Below, piece by piece: positions 9,706 to 19,245 of a DNA stretch of 64,000 nt; within the stretch, counting starts at the first letter, position 1, and every line of letters starts with the position of its first letter. The translations under genes were made by a program, and so were the position numbers. The notes beneath the pieces were generated by a model. It worked only from the letters and a program-made list of their open reading frames with translations. It made no database searches and was not told the DNA's origin. Source of the DNA: Candidatus Rhodoluna planktonica (lineage in GTDB: Bacteria > Actinomycetota > Actinomycetes > Actinomycetales > Microbacteriaceae); the NCBI RefSeq assembly GCF_001854225.1, contig NZ_CP015208.1, positions 310,001 through 374,000 on the forward strand, given 5' to 3'.

Positions 9706-10458
9706 ATGACTTCGAAATACACACTCATACTTCTGCGCCATGGAAACAGCCTTTGGAATCAAGAAAATCTTTTCACTGGTTGGGTTGATGTCGACCTCAG
9801 TGACCAGGGCCGCGCAGAGGCTGCGCGAGCAGGTGAGTTGCTGAAGGAATCTGGTTTGAAGCCGGATGTGGTTTTCACATCAAGACTCAAGCGTGCAATC
9901 AACACAGCGCACATCGCGTTGAGTGCAGCCGATCGTTCTTGGATTGATGTTGAACGCGACTGGCGTCTAAACGAACGTCACTATGGAGCGCTGCAGGGCA
10001 AAGACAAGGCCCAGACTTTGGCCGAGTACGGAGCCGAGCAATTTCAAATCTGGCGCCGCAGCTACGATGTTCCGCCACCACCTATCGATGACGCTGACCA
10101 GTACTCACAGGTAAATGATGAGCGCTACGCAGAACTTGGATCTAACGTGCCAAAGACTGAGTGCTTGAAAGATGTCCTAGAGCGCATGTTGCCTTACTGG
10201 ATGTCGGACATTCAGCCAGCGCTAAAAAATGGCAAGACAGTTTTGGTTACCGCACACGGTAATTCACTGCGCGCATTGGTAAAACACCTTGACGGTATTT
10301 CAGATGACGAAATTGCCGAACTAAACATTCCAACCGGCATCCCGCTGGTCTACCAACTAGACGAAAACTTCAAGCCGTTGGTCAAAGGTGGCGAGTATCT
10401 TGACCCAGAGGCGGCAGCAGCCGGTGTCGCTGCTGTGGCTTCGCAAGGCAAAAAATAG
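9706..10458 (+). CDS. gpmA: 2,3-bisphosphoglycerate-dependent phosphoglycerate mutase
   Basis: Glycolytic interconversion of 3- and 2-phosphoglycerate, 250 residues. The catalytic motif [10 protein letters not shown] carries the phosphorylated His12. Also present are '[11 protein letters not shown]', '[11 protein letters not shown]' and the second catalytic histidine in 'VTAHGNSLR', all as in dPGM. The start at 9706 gives the standard N-terminus; an extension upstream would run into the divergent gene. A strong terminator follows. Confidence 0.97.
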   Translation: MTSKYTLILLRHGNSLWNQENLFTGWVDVDLSDQGRAEAARAGELLKESGLKPDVVFTSRLKRAINTAHIALSAADRSWIDVERDWRLNERHYGALQGKDKAQTLAEYGAEQFQIWRRSYDVPPPPIDDADQYSQVNDERYAELGSNVPKTECLKDVLERMLPYWMSDIQPALKNGKTVLVTAHGNSLRALVKHLDGISDDEIAELNIPTGIPLVYQLDENFKPLVKGGEYLDPEAAAAGVAAVASQGKK

Positions 10459-10462
10459 CAGT

Positions 10463-10492
10463 AAAAAAGGGAGCCATAGGCTCCCTTTTTTT
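10463..10492. terminator. bidirectional rho-independent terminator (gpmA / phoU)
   Basis: A 13-bp stem AAAAAAGGGAGCC/GGCTCCCTTTTTT with a 3-nt loop and T-runs on both strands, placed between the convergent gpmA and phoU. Confidence 0.93.
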
Positions 10493-10507
10493 CTTGGCTG
10501 AATCTAA

Positions 10508-11158
10508 CTATTCAGCGTCATTCCAGTCGCCGGTAGTTAGGTAACTCACCTTGGCTGAGATGTCGACTACGTGGTCGGCAAAACGTTCGTGGTAGCGGCT
10601 GGCCAGGGTCACATCCACTGTGTACATGGCATTTTCTTTCCAGTCGCTGCCCAAAACTACGTCGAAAACATGGCGGTGCAGTTCGTCTATGCGGGCATCC
10701 TGAGCCTGAATTTGACGGGCAAAATCAACGTCGGTGTTCTGCAGCAGTTCGACAACTTTCTTGCCCAATTCGACGTCTAGCTTGCCCATCTCGACAAAGG
10801 TTTCGCGGAGCGGAGCAGGCACAGCGCTGTCTGGAAATCGATAGCGGGCAATTGCGGCGATGTGGCCAGCAAGTGCAGACATCCGCTCCAGCGATGCAGA
10901 AATGCGCAAGGCCGAAACCAAAATTCTCAAGTCTCGGGCTACCGGTGATTGTCGGGCCAAAATTTTGATCACTAACTCATCGAGGGCTAGGGCTTTGTTG
11001 GCTGTCGCGTCGGCTATGGCAATCGCGTCGTCAGCTAGATGCACATTTGACTGATTGAAAGCGTTAGTTGCCTTCTCGATTACTCGAGTGGCATCCTGGG
11101 CCAGCTCAACTAGCCTGCTCTGCACTTCGTGAAGTTCAGTTTGAAATACTTCGCGCAC
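10508..11158 (-). CDS. phoU: phosphate signalling protein PhoU
   Basis: A 216-residue protein with two PhoU helical repeats (about 8-95 and 110-205), including the 'MSALAGHIAAIA' and 'ERFADHVVDISAKVSYL' metal-binding signatures. It modulates the phosphate sensor kinase and the Pst transporter. It starts at GTG 11158 behind a strong GGGAGG. It is divergent from senX3-regX3, the actinobacterial phosphate two-component system, which fits its role; pst genes are not in the window. Confidence 0.94.
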   Translation of the reverse strand: MREVFQTELHEVQSRLVELAQDATRVIEKATNAFNQSNVHLADDAIAIADATANKALALDELVIKILARQSPVARDLRILVSALRISASLERMSALAGHIAAIARYRFPDSAVPAPLRETFVEMGKLDVELGKKVVELLQNTDVDFARQIQAQDARIDELHRHVFDVVLGSDWKENAMYTVDVTLASRYHERFADHVVDISAKVSYLTTGDWNDAE

Positions 11159-11274
11159 GATTTCCTCCCGGTGGGCTTACTGCTTCGACCTTTTCGCAAC
11201 TTGGTAAACAAACGGCAAATTATGCCTAAATACCGTCCAAATTATCTGGCTAGGCAATGACTTCTGGCCTACCC

Positions 11275-11302
11275 GTCAACTACCGTCAGCCTAGAGTTAA
11301 CC
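11275..11302 (+). promoter_or_regulatory. possible PHO box and -10 upstream of senX3
   Basis: Three related units GTCAAC (11275), GTCAGC (11285) and GTTAACC (11296), spaced 10-11 nt, precede the GTG at 11305. TAGAGT at 11292-11297 lies 7 nt before that GTG and could be a leaderless -10. RegX3/PhoP boxes in actinobacteria are direct repeats with about 11-nt spacing, so autoregulation is plausible but unproven. Confidence 0.3.
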
Positions 11303-11304
11303 TT

Positions 11305-12441
11305 GTGAACGAATTCTGGTTTGACTTTTTGATTGGCCTGGGCGGTGTCGTCTTCGGCGCAATCGTGGTCTACCTAGTTACTCGGGCAAGGCGCCTAGAT
11401 CTAGAGGAAGAATTGGCCAGACTGAGCGAGCCAGAGACTGCGGCAGAGTTGCTCGATGTTTTAGCGACGTCAGCAGCCTTGATTGACGGTTTGAACCATG
11501 TTGTAAAAGCCACCCATGCGGCCCAAGCCCTCGGTCTAAAGCAGGGTGTGGCCATGCCATATCCAGAGATCACCGCGCTTGCCAAGAACGCGCGTGACAC
11601 CGCCGAAGCTCAGAGCTCCGAAATCGAAATTGCCACTGGCATAACCGGCGAGACTATGACCGTGCTGGCGCGAGCAGCTCTGCTTTCTGATGGCAATGTG
11701 TTGCTTACGGTCGAAGACATGACTGAATCGGCAAGGTTAGATGAAACTCGTCGAGACTTTATCGCAAACATTTCGCATGAGTTGAAAACTCCGATCGGGG
11801 CAATCAGTCTGCTCTCTGAAGCATTGCTCGACTGCGAGGATGAGGCCACGACGAAAAAGTTTGCTGCTGACCTGCATCGCGAATCTATCCGCTTAGCCTC
11901 GCTAGTTCAAGACATCATCCAGTTGTCTCGCTTGCAGGTCGCTGATATCACCAAAACGGCTCAGCCAGTTGATCTTGGTCAGGTGGTAGTTGAGGCAATC
12001 GAACGCAACCGCTTCTTGGCAGAGAAAAACAACGTCGTAATTAAAGCGGATGCACCAAGCGGAGTTATCGTCCTGGGTGACCATGAGTTACTGGTTACGG
12101 CAATCAAAAACCTGATTGAAAACGCGATCAATTATTCGTCCGAGGGTTCACAGGTTGGAATAGGTCTTCGTCACAAGTATGGCGTGGCCGCAATTGCGGT
12201 TGCGGATAACGGCGTCGGCATTGCCCCCGAGCACCAAGAACGCATCTTTGAACGTTTTTACCGAGCCGATGCGTCACGTTCGCGCAACACCGGAGGAACG
12301 GGTTTGGGTCTGGCAATTGTGAAGCACGTCGCACTGAAGCACCGTGGCGATGTTCAGCTCTCGTCAACTCCCGGAGTTGGTTCCACCTTTACTTTCCGCG
12401 TTCCAATCGCTCGCGTTAGCAACACAGAGAAAGAGAGCTAA
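11305..12441 (+). CDS. senX3: sensor histidine kinase SenX3
   Basis: A 378-residue membrane kinase that responds to phosphate availability and partners RegX3. It has one membrane segment at about 5-25, then a degenerate PAS region at about 50-145. The H-box NISHELKTPIGAISLLSEAL carries His158. The N-box (NLIENAINYS), G1 (DNGVGI) and G2 (GTGLGLAI) follow. The GTG at 11305 is chosen because TAGAGT lies 7 nt upstream and the protein then starts directly before the membrane helix; an ATG at 11257 would add 16 residues. regX3 follows after 3 nt. Confidence 0.92.
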   Translation: MNEFWFDFLIGLGGVVFGAIVVYLVTRARRLDLEEELARLSEPETAAELLDVLATSAALIDGLNHVVKATHAAQALGLKQGVAMPYPEITALAKNARDTAEAQSSEIEIATGITGETMTVLARAALLSDGNVLLTVEDMTESARLDETRRDFIANISHELKTPIGAISLLSEALLDCEDEATTKKFAADLHRESIRLASLVQDIIQLSRLQVADITKTAQPVDLGQVVVEAIERNRFLAEKNNVVIKADAPSGVIVLGDHELLVTAIKNLIENAINYSSEGSQVGIGLRHKYGVAAIAVADNGVGIAPEHQERIFERFYRADASRSRNTGGTGLGLAIVKHVALKHRGDVQLSSTPGVGSTFTFRVPIARVSNTEKES

Positions 12442-12444
12442 CCC

Positions 12445-13131
12445 ATGACTTCGATACTGGTAGTAGAAGACGAGCAATCGCTTCGAGAGCCGCTGGTCTA
12501 TCTTCTGGAAAAAGAGGGTTACCAAGTCTTTCAAGCCGAGGACGGCGATCAAGCTATCGTCCAATTTGAGGCAGTCAATCCAGATCTGATTCTTTTGGAT
12601 TTGATGCTGCCCAAAAAGTCAGGCAACGATGTTTGTCGCGAGATTAGAGCGACTTCGAATGTGCCGATCATCATGCTCACGGCAAAAGATGGCGAGATCG
12701 ACAAAGTTGTTGGCCTAGAAATTGGGGCCGATGACTACGTCACCAAGCCCTATTCATCGAGAGAGTTGCTGGCTAGGGTGAAGGCGGTTTTGCGTCGCGG
12801 TGCCGAACCAAAACTAGCGGATGCGCAAGAAGGTATTTTGCAGGCTGGACCGGTGAAGATGGATCTTGAACGTCACATCGTTACCGTTCACGGCGAAAAG
12901 GTTTCAATGCCGCTGAAAGAGTTTGAGCTGCTTGAACTCCTGCTCGAGAACGTCAATCGAGTTTTGACCCGAGGTCAAATTATTGATCGTGTTTGGGGTT
13001 CAAATTATTTTGGTGACACAAAAACTCTGGATGTCCACATCAAACGAATTCGATCGAAAATCGAGGATGACCCTGCTCGACCAGCTCACTTGCTGACTGT
13101 GAGAGGTTTAGGTTACAAGTACGAGGCCTAG
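12445..13131 (+). CDS. regX3: response regulator RegX3
   Basis: A 228-residue OmpR/PhoB-type regulator. The receiver has the acidic pocket E8-D9, phospho-acceptor Asp52 (LILLDLMLP), Thr79 and Lys101 (DDYVTKPYS). The C-terminal winged helix (about 130-226) includes 'WGSNYFGDTKTLDVHIKRIR'. Co-transcribed with senX3 and divergent from phoU; expected to control phosphate-starvation genes. Confidence 0.95.
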   Translation: MTSILVVEDEQSLREPLVYLLEKEGYQVFQAEDGDQAIVQFEAVNPDLILLDLMLPKKSGNDVCREIRATSNVPIIMLTAKDGEIDKVVGLEIGADDYVTKPYSSRELLARVKAVLRRGAEPKLADAQEGILQAGPVKMDLERHIVTVHGEKVSMPLKEFELLELLLENVNRVLTRGQIIDRVWGSNYFGDTKTLDVHIKRIRSKIEDDPARPAHLLTVRGLGYKYEA

Positions 13132-13193
13132 CTGAGGGCATTGGTTTAGCTCCAAACCTCGAAAACATCGTTTTTGATCTCGAACTATTCATT

Positions 13194-13232
13194 AAGAAAA
13201 TGGAGACCCACAGGGGTCTCCATTTTCTTTTT
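13194..13232. terminator. bidirectional terminator (regX3 / lipoprotein gene)
   Basis: A perfect 16-bp stem (13194-13209 with 13214-13229), 4-nt loop and T-rich tails on both strands, between convergent genes. Confidence 0.92.
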
Positions 13233-13238
13233 GGAAGT

Positions 13239-13748
13239 TTATTCGGCTGCCGGTGCTTCGGTTTCGGTCACCTGAATTGAATCAAGAATCGCCTTGTACT
13301 CGGCAAGGGTTCCGTCAAGAACTGGGATGCGCAACTCTTGCGGGGTTTCTCCGTTTACGCCGATGAAAATTGAAGTTAGTGCGCCTGGTTCGCCAGCGAG
13401 AACCATAGGCAGCGCAGCTGCGTACTGGGTGCCAAGGTCAAGGCTTTCTTTTGGCTTCAATTGGAAGCTGTAAGTTTTGGTTTCGGCCAACTGGGCATCT
13501 TCGTACTGCAGGGTCACAGAGGCTGTTTCAAGACCCGAATTGACGAATGCGCCAACGAGAACGTTCTTTTTGTCACCATCGGTAAGGAACGAGACGTTTC
13601 TAACCTTGACGTCACCCAAATCTACCTGTGAGCCCTCGCTTGGAGCATAGACATCGAGAGATGCAATTGGGCTGACAAAGGTGCAGCCAGCGGTGCCCAG
13701 AGTGATTGCTGCGGCCAAGGCAATAGTGGCAACTTTACGGATTGACAA
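13239..13748 (-). CDS. predicted lipoprotein, unknown function
   Basis: About 169 residues. A lipoprotein signal peptide is clear: basic start (SIRK), hydrophobic stretch, and lipobox LGTAGC with the acylated Cys near residue 21. The mature part is beta-rich and ends in an acidic tail (TETEAPAAE). I start at the TTG at 13748, which follows AGGAGG; an upstream start would place the Shine-Dalgarno inside the gene. No named family recognised; small secreted lipoproteins of this kind are common beside carD in Microbacteriaceae (recollection, not checked). Confidence 0.75.
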   Translation of the reverse strand: MSIRKVATIALAAAITLGTAGCTFVSPIASLDVYAPSEGSQVDLGDVKVRNVSFLTDGDKKNVLVGAFVNSGLETASVTLQYEDAQLAETKTYSFQLKPKESLDLGTQYAAALPMVLAGEPGALTSIFIGVNGETPQELRIPVLDGTLAEYKAILDSIQVTETEAPAAE

Positions 13749-13812
13749 TTTTCCTCCTGAAACAAACGTCAACCCTCCCAGTCTACTCCTATGTTCTTAG
13801 CCCTCCCTGTGG

Positions 13813-13818
13813 TAAAAT
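13813..13818 (+). promoter_or_regulatory. -10 element of the carD promoter
   Basis: TAAAAT, 25 nt upstream of the carD ATG, leaving room for a short leader that contains a GAAAGG Shine-Dalgarno. Confidence 0.4.
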
Positions 13819-13843
13819 TGTGGTTTCCGAAAGGGTTCACCTT

Positions 13844-14326
13844 ATGAAGTTCGAAGTCGGCGAAACCGTTGTTTATCCTCACCACGGTGCTGCACAAATT
13901 ATCGAAGTAGCCGATCGCACCATTCGCGGCGAAACCAAACTTTACCTACAGCTCAAAGTTGCTCAGGGCGACCTGACCATTTGGGTTCCGGCCGACAACG
14001 TTGAAATGGTTGGCGTGCGCGACGTCATCGACAAAAAAGGTGTTGAGCAGGTATTTAGTGTTTTGCGTGCCGAATTTGTTGAAGAGCCAACAAACTGGTC
14101 AAGGCGCTACAAAGCCAATCTTGAAAAGCTTGCCTCCGGTGATGTTGTCAAAGTTTCAGAAGTGGTTCGTGACCTGTGGCGTCGCGATCAAGACCGTGGC
14201 CTTTCGGCCGGTGAAAAACGCATGCTGGCGAAAGCCCGTCAAATTTTAGTTTCCGAGCTCGCACTTGCTCGCAAGGTTGACGAAGACAAAGCTTCGGCAA
14301 CGCTTGACGAAGTTCTGGCTTCTTAG
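13844..14326 (+). CDS. carD: CarD-family RNA polymerase-binding transcription regulator
   Basis: A 160-residue protein that binds the RNA polymerase beta subunit and stabilises open complexes, especially at rRNA promoters. The N-terminal RNAP-interaction domain starts '[19 protein letters not shown]'; the C-terminal helical DNA-binding domain includes '[20 protein letters not shown]' and '[20 protein letters not shown]', nearly identical to mycobacterial CarD as I recall it. It is the first gene of a carD-ispDF-cysS-rlmB cluster. Confidence 0.96.
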   Translation: MKFEVGETVVYPHHGAAQIIEVADRTIRGETKLYLQLKVAQGDLTIWVPADNVEMVGVRDVIDKKGVEQVFSVLRAEFVEEPTNWSRRYKANLEKLASGDVVKVSEVVRDLWRRDQDRGLSAGEKRMLAKARQILVSELALARKVDEDKASATLDEVLAS

Positions 14327-14334
14327 GCAGAATC

Positions 14335-15519
14335 ATGGGCACTCGCGACATCGCGGTTGTGCTGGTCGCTGCCGGTCGCGGAGAGCGTCTCGGTGCCGAA
14401 AAACCAAAAGCATTTGTTGAACTAGCTGGGCGCACCCTAATTTCGCACTCGCTAGAAAATATTGTTGCGGTGGCAAATTTGGCCCAGGTGATTGTTGCCG
14501 TCCCTAAAGAACTCATCGCTGAGGCAAATCAGTTGGTTAGCGCTCACCATCTGACCGATGTGTCTTTCGCAGTTGTTGCCGGAGGCCAAACGCGCCAAGA
14601 GTCAATTTCGCTGGCGCTTCAAAATCTCGATAGTCAAGTTGCGGTGGTTCTCGTGCATGATGCGGCCAGAGCCTTAGCACCGACTGAGTTATTCGATCGG
14701 GTTGCCAGTCGAGTTCGTGAAACCAAAGGCGCAGTCATACCTGCCCTGCCGGTTGTCGACACCGTGAAGCGAATTAGTGACGACCTAATTCTTGAAACTG
14801 TTGACCGTGAAAGCTTGGTTTCAGCACAGACACCGCAGGGTTTCTTGGCAGCTGAGCTAACCGAAGTTTATGCCGCTGCTCAGGCCGAGTTCACCGATGA
14901 CGCAGCGCTCTTTCAATCATTTGGCAAGTCGGTTAGTCACATCTATGGCACCAGACGAGCGTTCAAGATCACAACCCCAGAAGACCTAACCAGTGCCGAA
15001 TTGCTTTTTGGCGTCGATGTTCGAACCGGCATCGGAACCGACGTTCATCGCTTTACGAGTGATCCCGAAAAACCACTTTTTCTGGGCACCGTGGTTTGGC
15101 CCGGTGAGCTTGGTCTTGAAGGCCACAGTGATGGCGATGCGGTTAGCCACGCAATTGTCGATGCGCTGCTTTCAGCTGCGGGTCTAGGCGACATCGGCAG
15201 CAATTTTGGAGTCGACCGACCTGAATTTGCCGGGGCAAACGGGTCTGTGTTCCTCTCTGAAACACTGCGTTTGATTGCTCAACACGGGTTTCAGGTCAGA
15301 AATATTGCCGTTCAAATAATTGGCAATCGCCCCAAGGTGGCACCGCATCGCGAACGAGTTGAGGCAGCTTTGTTCGAGTTGATCAAGGCTCCGGTTTCAC
15401 TTTCCGCGACCACGACCGATGGGCTCGGCTTTCTTGGAAATTCAGAAGGTGTGGCGGCAGTTGCAACCGCGCTAATTGCCCGACCAAACTCATCGCCAAT
15501 CGATAGGCTTGGCGCGTGA
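14335..15519 (+). CDS. ispDF: bifunctional IspD-IspF (MEP pathway)
   Basis: A 394-residue fusion of two non-consecutive MEP-pathway enzymes. Residues 1-225 are IspD (MEP cytidylyltransferase): 'VAAGRGERLGAEKPKAF', 'VLVHDAARAL', 'SAQTPQGF'. Residues about 230-390 are IspF (MEcPP synthase): metal ligands in GTDVHRF (Asp236, His238), 'EGHSDGDAVSHAI' and 'TTDGLGFLG'. Such fusions are known in several bacteria including Microbacteriaceae. IspE, which acts between the two, is at 52.8 kb. cysS overlaps its end by 4 nt. Confidence 0.96.
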   Translation: MGTRDIAVVLVAAGRGERLGAEKPKAFVELAGRTLISHSLENIVAVANLAQVIVAVPKELIAEANQLVSAHHLTDVSFAVVAGGQTRQESISLALQNLDSQVAVVLVHDAARALAPTELFDRVASRVRETKGAVIPALPVVDTVKRISDDLILETVDRESLVSAQTPQGFLAAELTEVYAAAQAEFTDDAALFQSFGKSVSHIYGTRRAFKITTPEDLTSAELLFGVDVRTGIGTDVHRFTSDPEKPLFLGTVVWPGELGLEGHSDGDAVSHAIVDALLSAAGLGDIGSNFGVDRPEFAGANGSVFLSETLRLIAQHGFQVRNIAVQIIGNRPKVAPHRERVEAALFELIKAPVSLSATTTDGLGFLGNSEGVAAVATALIARPNSSPIDRLGA

Positions 15520-16913
15520 CCCTTAGACTCCACGACTCACGCACACAATCAATTCGTGATTTTGTGCCGCTCGATGCCAACAAAGTTGGCATGTATGTTT
15601 GCGGTCCTACTGTTCAGGGTGCTCCTCACGTTGGGCACCTTCGGTCCGCGCTGGTTTACGATCAACTGCGCCGCTGGCTGATGGCCAAAGGTCAAGAAGT
15701 CATCCTGGTTCGAAATGTCACAGACATCGACGACAAAGTTTTGGCTAACGCCCAAGCGACCCAAGAACACTGGTGGGCTTTGGCCTATCGATACGAGCTT
15801 GAGTTCAGTGCTGCCTATTCTGCTTTGAATATTTTGCCGCCGACCTATGAGCCGAGAGCTACCGCCAGCATCCCTGAAATGCTGAAACTTATAGATCGAT
15901 TGATTGCTAGCGGTTATGCCTACCAAGCCGAAGACGGCTCAGCCAACGTCTATTTTAATGCTCGAGATTGGCAAGAATACGGATCGCTAACAAACCAGCG
16001 AATCGACGACATGGAGCCCACAGACCCTGATGAGGCTCGAGGAAAGCGCGACAGTTACGACTTCGCCCTCTGGAAGGCACACAAACCAACTGAGCCAGAG
16101 AGTGCAGCTTGGGACAGTGCTTTCGGTCTAGGCAGACCCGGTTGGCACATCGAATGTTCGGCTATGGCAACCAAGTATCTGGGCAGTAATTTTGACATCC
16201 ACGGTGGCGGTCTAGATCTGAGGTTCCCGCACCATGAAAATGAATTGGCTCAATCTTCTGCTGCGGGTGATAAGTTTGCGAACTACTGGCTACACAACGG
16301 CCTAGTTAATGTTTCTGGGCAGAAGATGTCTAAGTCGTTGGGCAACTCAATCTTTGCTGCCGACCTCTTGGCTGCTGCTGAACCTGCCGTGGTCAGGTAC
16401 TACCTGGGTTCGGCACACTACCGCTCAGTGCTTGACTATCACGATGGTGTGCTCGAAGAGGCGCAGGCAGCACTAAACCGAGTTCGCGGGTTTATCGCTA
16501 AGGCAACCGCAGTTGCACCGCAAACTCAGCTGCCCGACAACATCATGTCGGCCCTGCCCCAAGATTTTGTTGCTGCGATGGACAACGATTTGGCCATTCC
16601 GGAAGCTTTGGCGGTACTGCACTCGACGGTTCGCGAAGGCAATTCGGCTCTTGCGGCTAACCAGCGCGACGAGCTTGTCCCAAAACTAACTCAGGTACAG
16701 GCAATGCTCACGGTGCTCGGTCTCGAGCTAGCTCCGGCCCAGTCCGCAGCAAATCAGGTGTTGGCCGACTTGGTGGGTGCATTGCTAGCAGAGCGTTCGC
16801 AGGCACGAGCAAACAAAGATTTTGCCCGATCAGATCAGATTCGGGACCTTCTAAAATCGGCGTCGATTTCAATCGAAGATAACGCTGACCACACAAATTG
16901 GAGCATTGACTAA
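15516..16913 (+). CDS. cysS: cysteinyl-tRNA synthetase
   Basis: A 465-residue class I synthetase. Zinc ligand Cys29 is in YVCGPTV, the HIGH-like motif is HVGH at 38-41, the other zinc ligands are in 'WHIECSAMA' and 'HHENE', and the KMSKS loop is KMSKSLGN near residue 270. The C-terminal anticodon-binding helices are complete. The GTG start overlaps ispDF by 4 nt and the stop shares one base with the rlmB ATG (TAATG). Confidence 0.97.
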   Translation: MTLRLHDSRTQSIRDFVPLDANKVGMYVCGPTVQGAPHVGHLRSALVYDQLRRWLMAKGQEVILVRNVTDIDDKVLANAQATQEHWWALAYRYELEFSAAYSALNILPPTYEPRATASIPEMLKLIDRLIASGYAYQAEDGSANVYFNARDWQEYGSLTNQRIDDMEPTDPDEARGKRDSYDFALWKAHKPTEPESAAWDSAFGLGRPGWHIECSAMATKYLGSNFDIHGGGLDLRFPHHENELAQSSAAGDKFANYWLHNGLVNVSGQKMSKSLGNSIFAADLLAAAEPAVVRYYLGSAHYRSVLDYHDGVLEEAQAALNRVRGFIAKATAVAPQTQLPDNIMSALPQDFVAAMDNDLAIPEALAVLHSTVREGNSALAANQRDELVPKLTQVQAMLTVLGLELAPAQSAANQVLADLVGALLAERSQARANKDFARSDQIRDLLKSASISIEDNADHTNWSID

Positions 16914-17944
16914 TGGCAAAACCGGGGCGCCCAGGCGCAGCAAAAGGCAAAAAAGGCGCTCGTGTTGGCACGGGTGGCCACGGTAAGCAGGCACTTGAGG
17001 GTAAAGGCCCTACTCCAAAAGCTGAAGATCGAAAGAACCACAAAGCCTATAAGGCCAAGCAATCTGCCGAGCGCCGCAAAGAGGCAACCGGCGGTATAGT
17101 GCGCCGAGGTGAGTTTCTGGCGCCAACCGCAAAAACTGCCGGCACCAGAGGGGCAACAGCCCGAAATACTTCGCGGGTGGCAAAAGCCGCAGATGCCTCA
17201 GAAACACTTTCCGGTCGTAACTCGGTTGTCGAAGCTCTAAAGGCAAAAGTTCCAGCGACCGCATTATTTATTGCGCAGCGCATTGAAATGGATGACCGCG
17301 TCAAAGAGGCCATCACGTTGGCAAATAAGCGCGGCATTCCGGTAAACGAGGTAACCCGTCCCGAAATCGATCGCATGACCGGATTCGATTCAGTTCACCA
17401 AGGCATTGCGCTGCAGGTGCCGCCGTATAAATATCAGCATCCGCAGGAAATGCTCGACACAATTATTTCGCGAGGGCAAAAACCACTTTTGGTTGCTCTT
17501 GACGGCATTACCGATCCCAGAAACCTCGGTGCAATTATTCGCTCCGTGGCTGCATTTGGTGGCCAGGGCATAATTTTGCCGCAACGCCGTTCCACCGGAG
17601 TGACAGCATCGGCTTGGAAAACATCAGCCGGAGCCGCAGCGCGTGTGCCGGTTGCCTTGGCCGCAAACCTAAACGCCACCTTGAAAGAATTCAAAAAACG
17701 TGGGCTTTTCGTCGTTGGTCTCGACGCAGATGGCGACATTGACCTACCAAACCTAGAGCTGTCGAGTGAGCCACTGGTGATCGTCGTCGGTTCTGAAGGT
17801 AAGGGGCTCTCGCGGTTGGTGTCTGAAAACTGCGACGCTATTGTGTCAATCCCAATAACCGGAGACACCGAATCGTTGAACGCTGGAATTGCTGCCAGTG
17901 TGACTCTGTATGAAGTGTCTAAGCGCCGCGAACGCCTGCGCTAA
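16913..17944 (+). CDS. rlmB: 23S rRNA (guanosine-2'-O-)-methyltransferase RlmB
   Basis: A 343-residue SPOUT (TrmH-type) methyltransferase acting on the G2251 region of 23S rRNA. An extra Lys/Arg/Gly-rich N-terminal tail of about 90 residues precedes the substrate-binding domain ('SGRNSVVEALKAK'). The knotted catalytic domain has motif 1 'ITDPRNLGAIIRSVAAFG', motif 2 'VGSEGKGLSRLV' and motif 3 'SIPITGDTESLNAGIAASV'. The basic tail is usual in actinobacterial members. Converges with the DUF4032 gene, overlapping by 4 nt. Confidence 0.95.
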   Translation: MAKPGRPGAAKGKKGARVGTGGHGKQALEGKGPTPKAEDRKNHKAYKAKQSAERRKEATGGIVRRGEFLAPTAKTAGTRGATARNTSRVAKAADASETLSGRNSVVEALKAKVPATALFIAQRIEMDDRVKEAITLANKRGIPVNEVTRPEIDRMTGFDSVHQGIALQVPPYKYQHPQEMLDTIISRGQKPLLVALDGITDPRNLGAIIRSVAAFGGQGIILPQRRSTGVTASAWKTSAGAAARVPVALAANLNATLKEFKKRGLFVVGLDADGDIDLPNLELSSEPLVIVVGSEGKGLSRLVSENCDAIVSIPITGDTESLNAGIAASVTLYEVSKRRERLR

Positions 17945-19245
17945 ACCAAATCGCGCCAGTCAACTTCATCTTCATCATCGACCACGATTGTGCCTGAGGG
18001 CACAGCGTTTGGCAGGGTAATCGCTTCTGTTGCCGGCGCTAGATAGGCCTCTTCATCACGTCGATGAATCAAGACGTTGTCGATGTACGAGTGAACTGCT
18101 TCAACCAGGGGAACATCTCGATTTTGCTCTTGGCATAGATACCACTTGTGTTCAAGAACCTGGTGATAAATTTCTGCGGGCTCTAATCGCCCGTGTAATT
18201 CGCGCGGAATTGCCGTAACTACCGGTTCAAAGGCGTGGCTTAGCCATTCGTGTGCCAAAACCTCTTCGTCGGCCCCGGGTCGCGGATGCTCAAGTCGGTA
18301 CTGATCGAGATCATTGAGTAAACGCCTAGCCTGGTTTTCTTCAACGTCAAGGCCGGTCAGGCGAAGTAGGCGTCGGCTGTGGTGGCCGGCATCTACTACT
18401 TTGGGTTGAATTTTTAATGTGCTGCCATCGTCGGTGGTCTTAATGGCCATCTCTTCGATGTCGAAGCCCAATTCGTTGAGCGCTTGGACTCGGCGACCAA
18501 TTTTCCATTTTTCGTCAACGCTGAAAGTTTCCGCACTCGTTAGCGCAGACCAGAGTTCACGATATTTTGAAACTATTCGACTGCTGGTTGCAACCGGATC
18601 GACCCCCGGAGCAGCATTACCCGAGGCCACCAGATCCATTAGTTCACCAGCAATGTTCACCCGGGCAATCTCTAGATCGTTTTCCCGCTGGCCATTGGAT
18701 AATCCGGAATCGTAAAGCTGTCCAGTCTCGGCGTCGACCAGATACGCTGCAAAGGCTCCAGCATCGCGGCGAAACAGAGTATTCGAAAGCGAAACATCTC
18801 CCCAGAAGAAACCGGCGATGTGCAGGCGCACCAGCAAGAGCGCCAGCGCATCAACCAAACGAGTTGCGGTTTCAGGTCGAAGACCCTGAGACCACATGGC
18901 TCGATAGGGAAGTGAAAACTTAAGATGTCGGGTGATTAGAACCGACAGTAAAGGTTCGCCCTGCTCTGAAGTTCGATTGTTGATGATGGCAAATGGTTCG
19001 ACGCAGGGAACATCGAGCTTGAGAAGGTTTTTGAGCATCTCGTATTCGCGCTTTGCTAGTTCAGGCAAAGTCTCTTTGATGGCGATGACGTGATCACCGA
19101 GATGCGCAAACCGAACCGTATGCCGGCTGAGCCCCTTTGGCAAAGCCGCAATATGATCGGCTGGCCACTCTTCTAATGGCAAATGCCACGGTAGATCCAG
19201 CAGTGCCGGGTCTACCGTGGCAGCCGTGATATCTAGCGAAGTCAC
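17941..19245 (-). CDS. DUF4032 domain protein with a protein-kinase-like fold
   Basis: A 434-residue protein. The N-terminal half resembles a lipopolysaccharide-kinase/protein-kinase-like fold: 'HVIAIKETLPELAKREYEML' (candidate ATP-binding lysine) and 'LHIAGFFWGDVSLSNTLFRR' (catalytic-loop-like, with the D and N of an HxD-x4-N type motif in altered form). The C-terminal half is DUF4032. Its function is not known. Its ATG overlaps the stop of the sugar-ABC ATPase gene by one base, so the two are translationally coupled; this pairing recurs in actinobacteria (recollection). Confidence 0.85.
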   Translation of the reverse strand: MTSLDITAATVDPALLDLPWHLPLEEWPADHIAALPKGLSRHTVRFAHLGDHVIAIKETLPELAKREYEMLKNLLKLDVPCVEPFAIINNRTSEQGEPLLSVLITRHLKFSLPYRAMWSQGLRPETATRLVDALALLLVRLHIAGFFWGDVSLSNTLFRRDAGAFAAYLVDAETGQLYDSGLSNGQRENDLEIARVNIAGELMDLVASGNAAPGVDPVATSSRIVSKYRELWSALTSAETFSVDEKWKIGRRVQALNELGFDIEEMAIKTTDDGSTLKIQPKVVDAGHHSRRLLRLTGLDVEENQARRLLNDLDQYRLEHPRPGADEEVLAHEWLSHAFEPVVTAIPRELHGRLEPAEIYHQVLEHKWYLCQEQNRDVPLVEAVHSYIDNVLIHRRDEEAYLAPATEAITLPNAVPSGTIVVDDEDEVDWRDLV

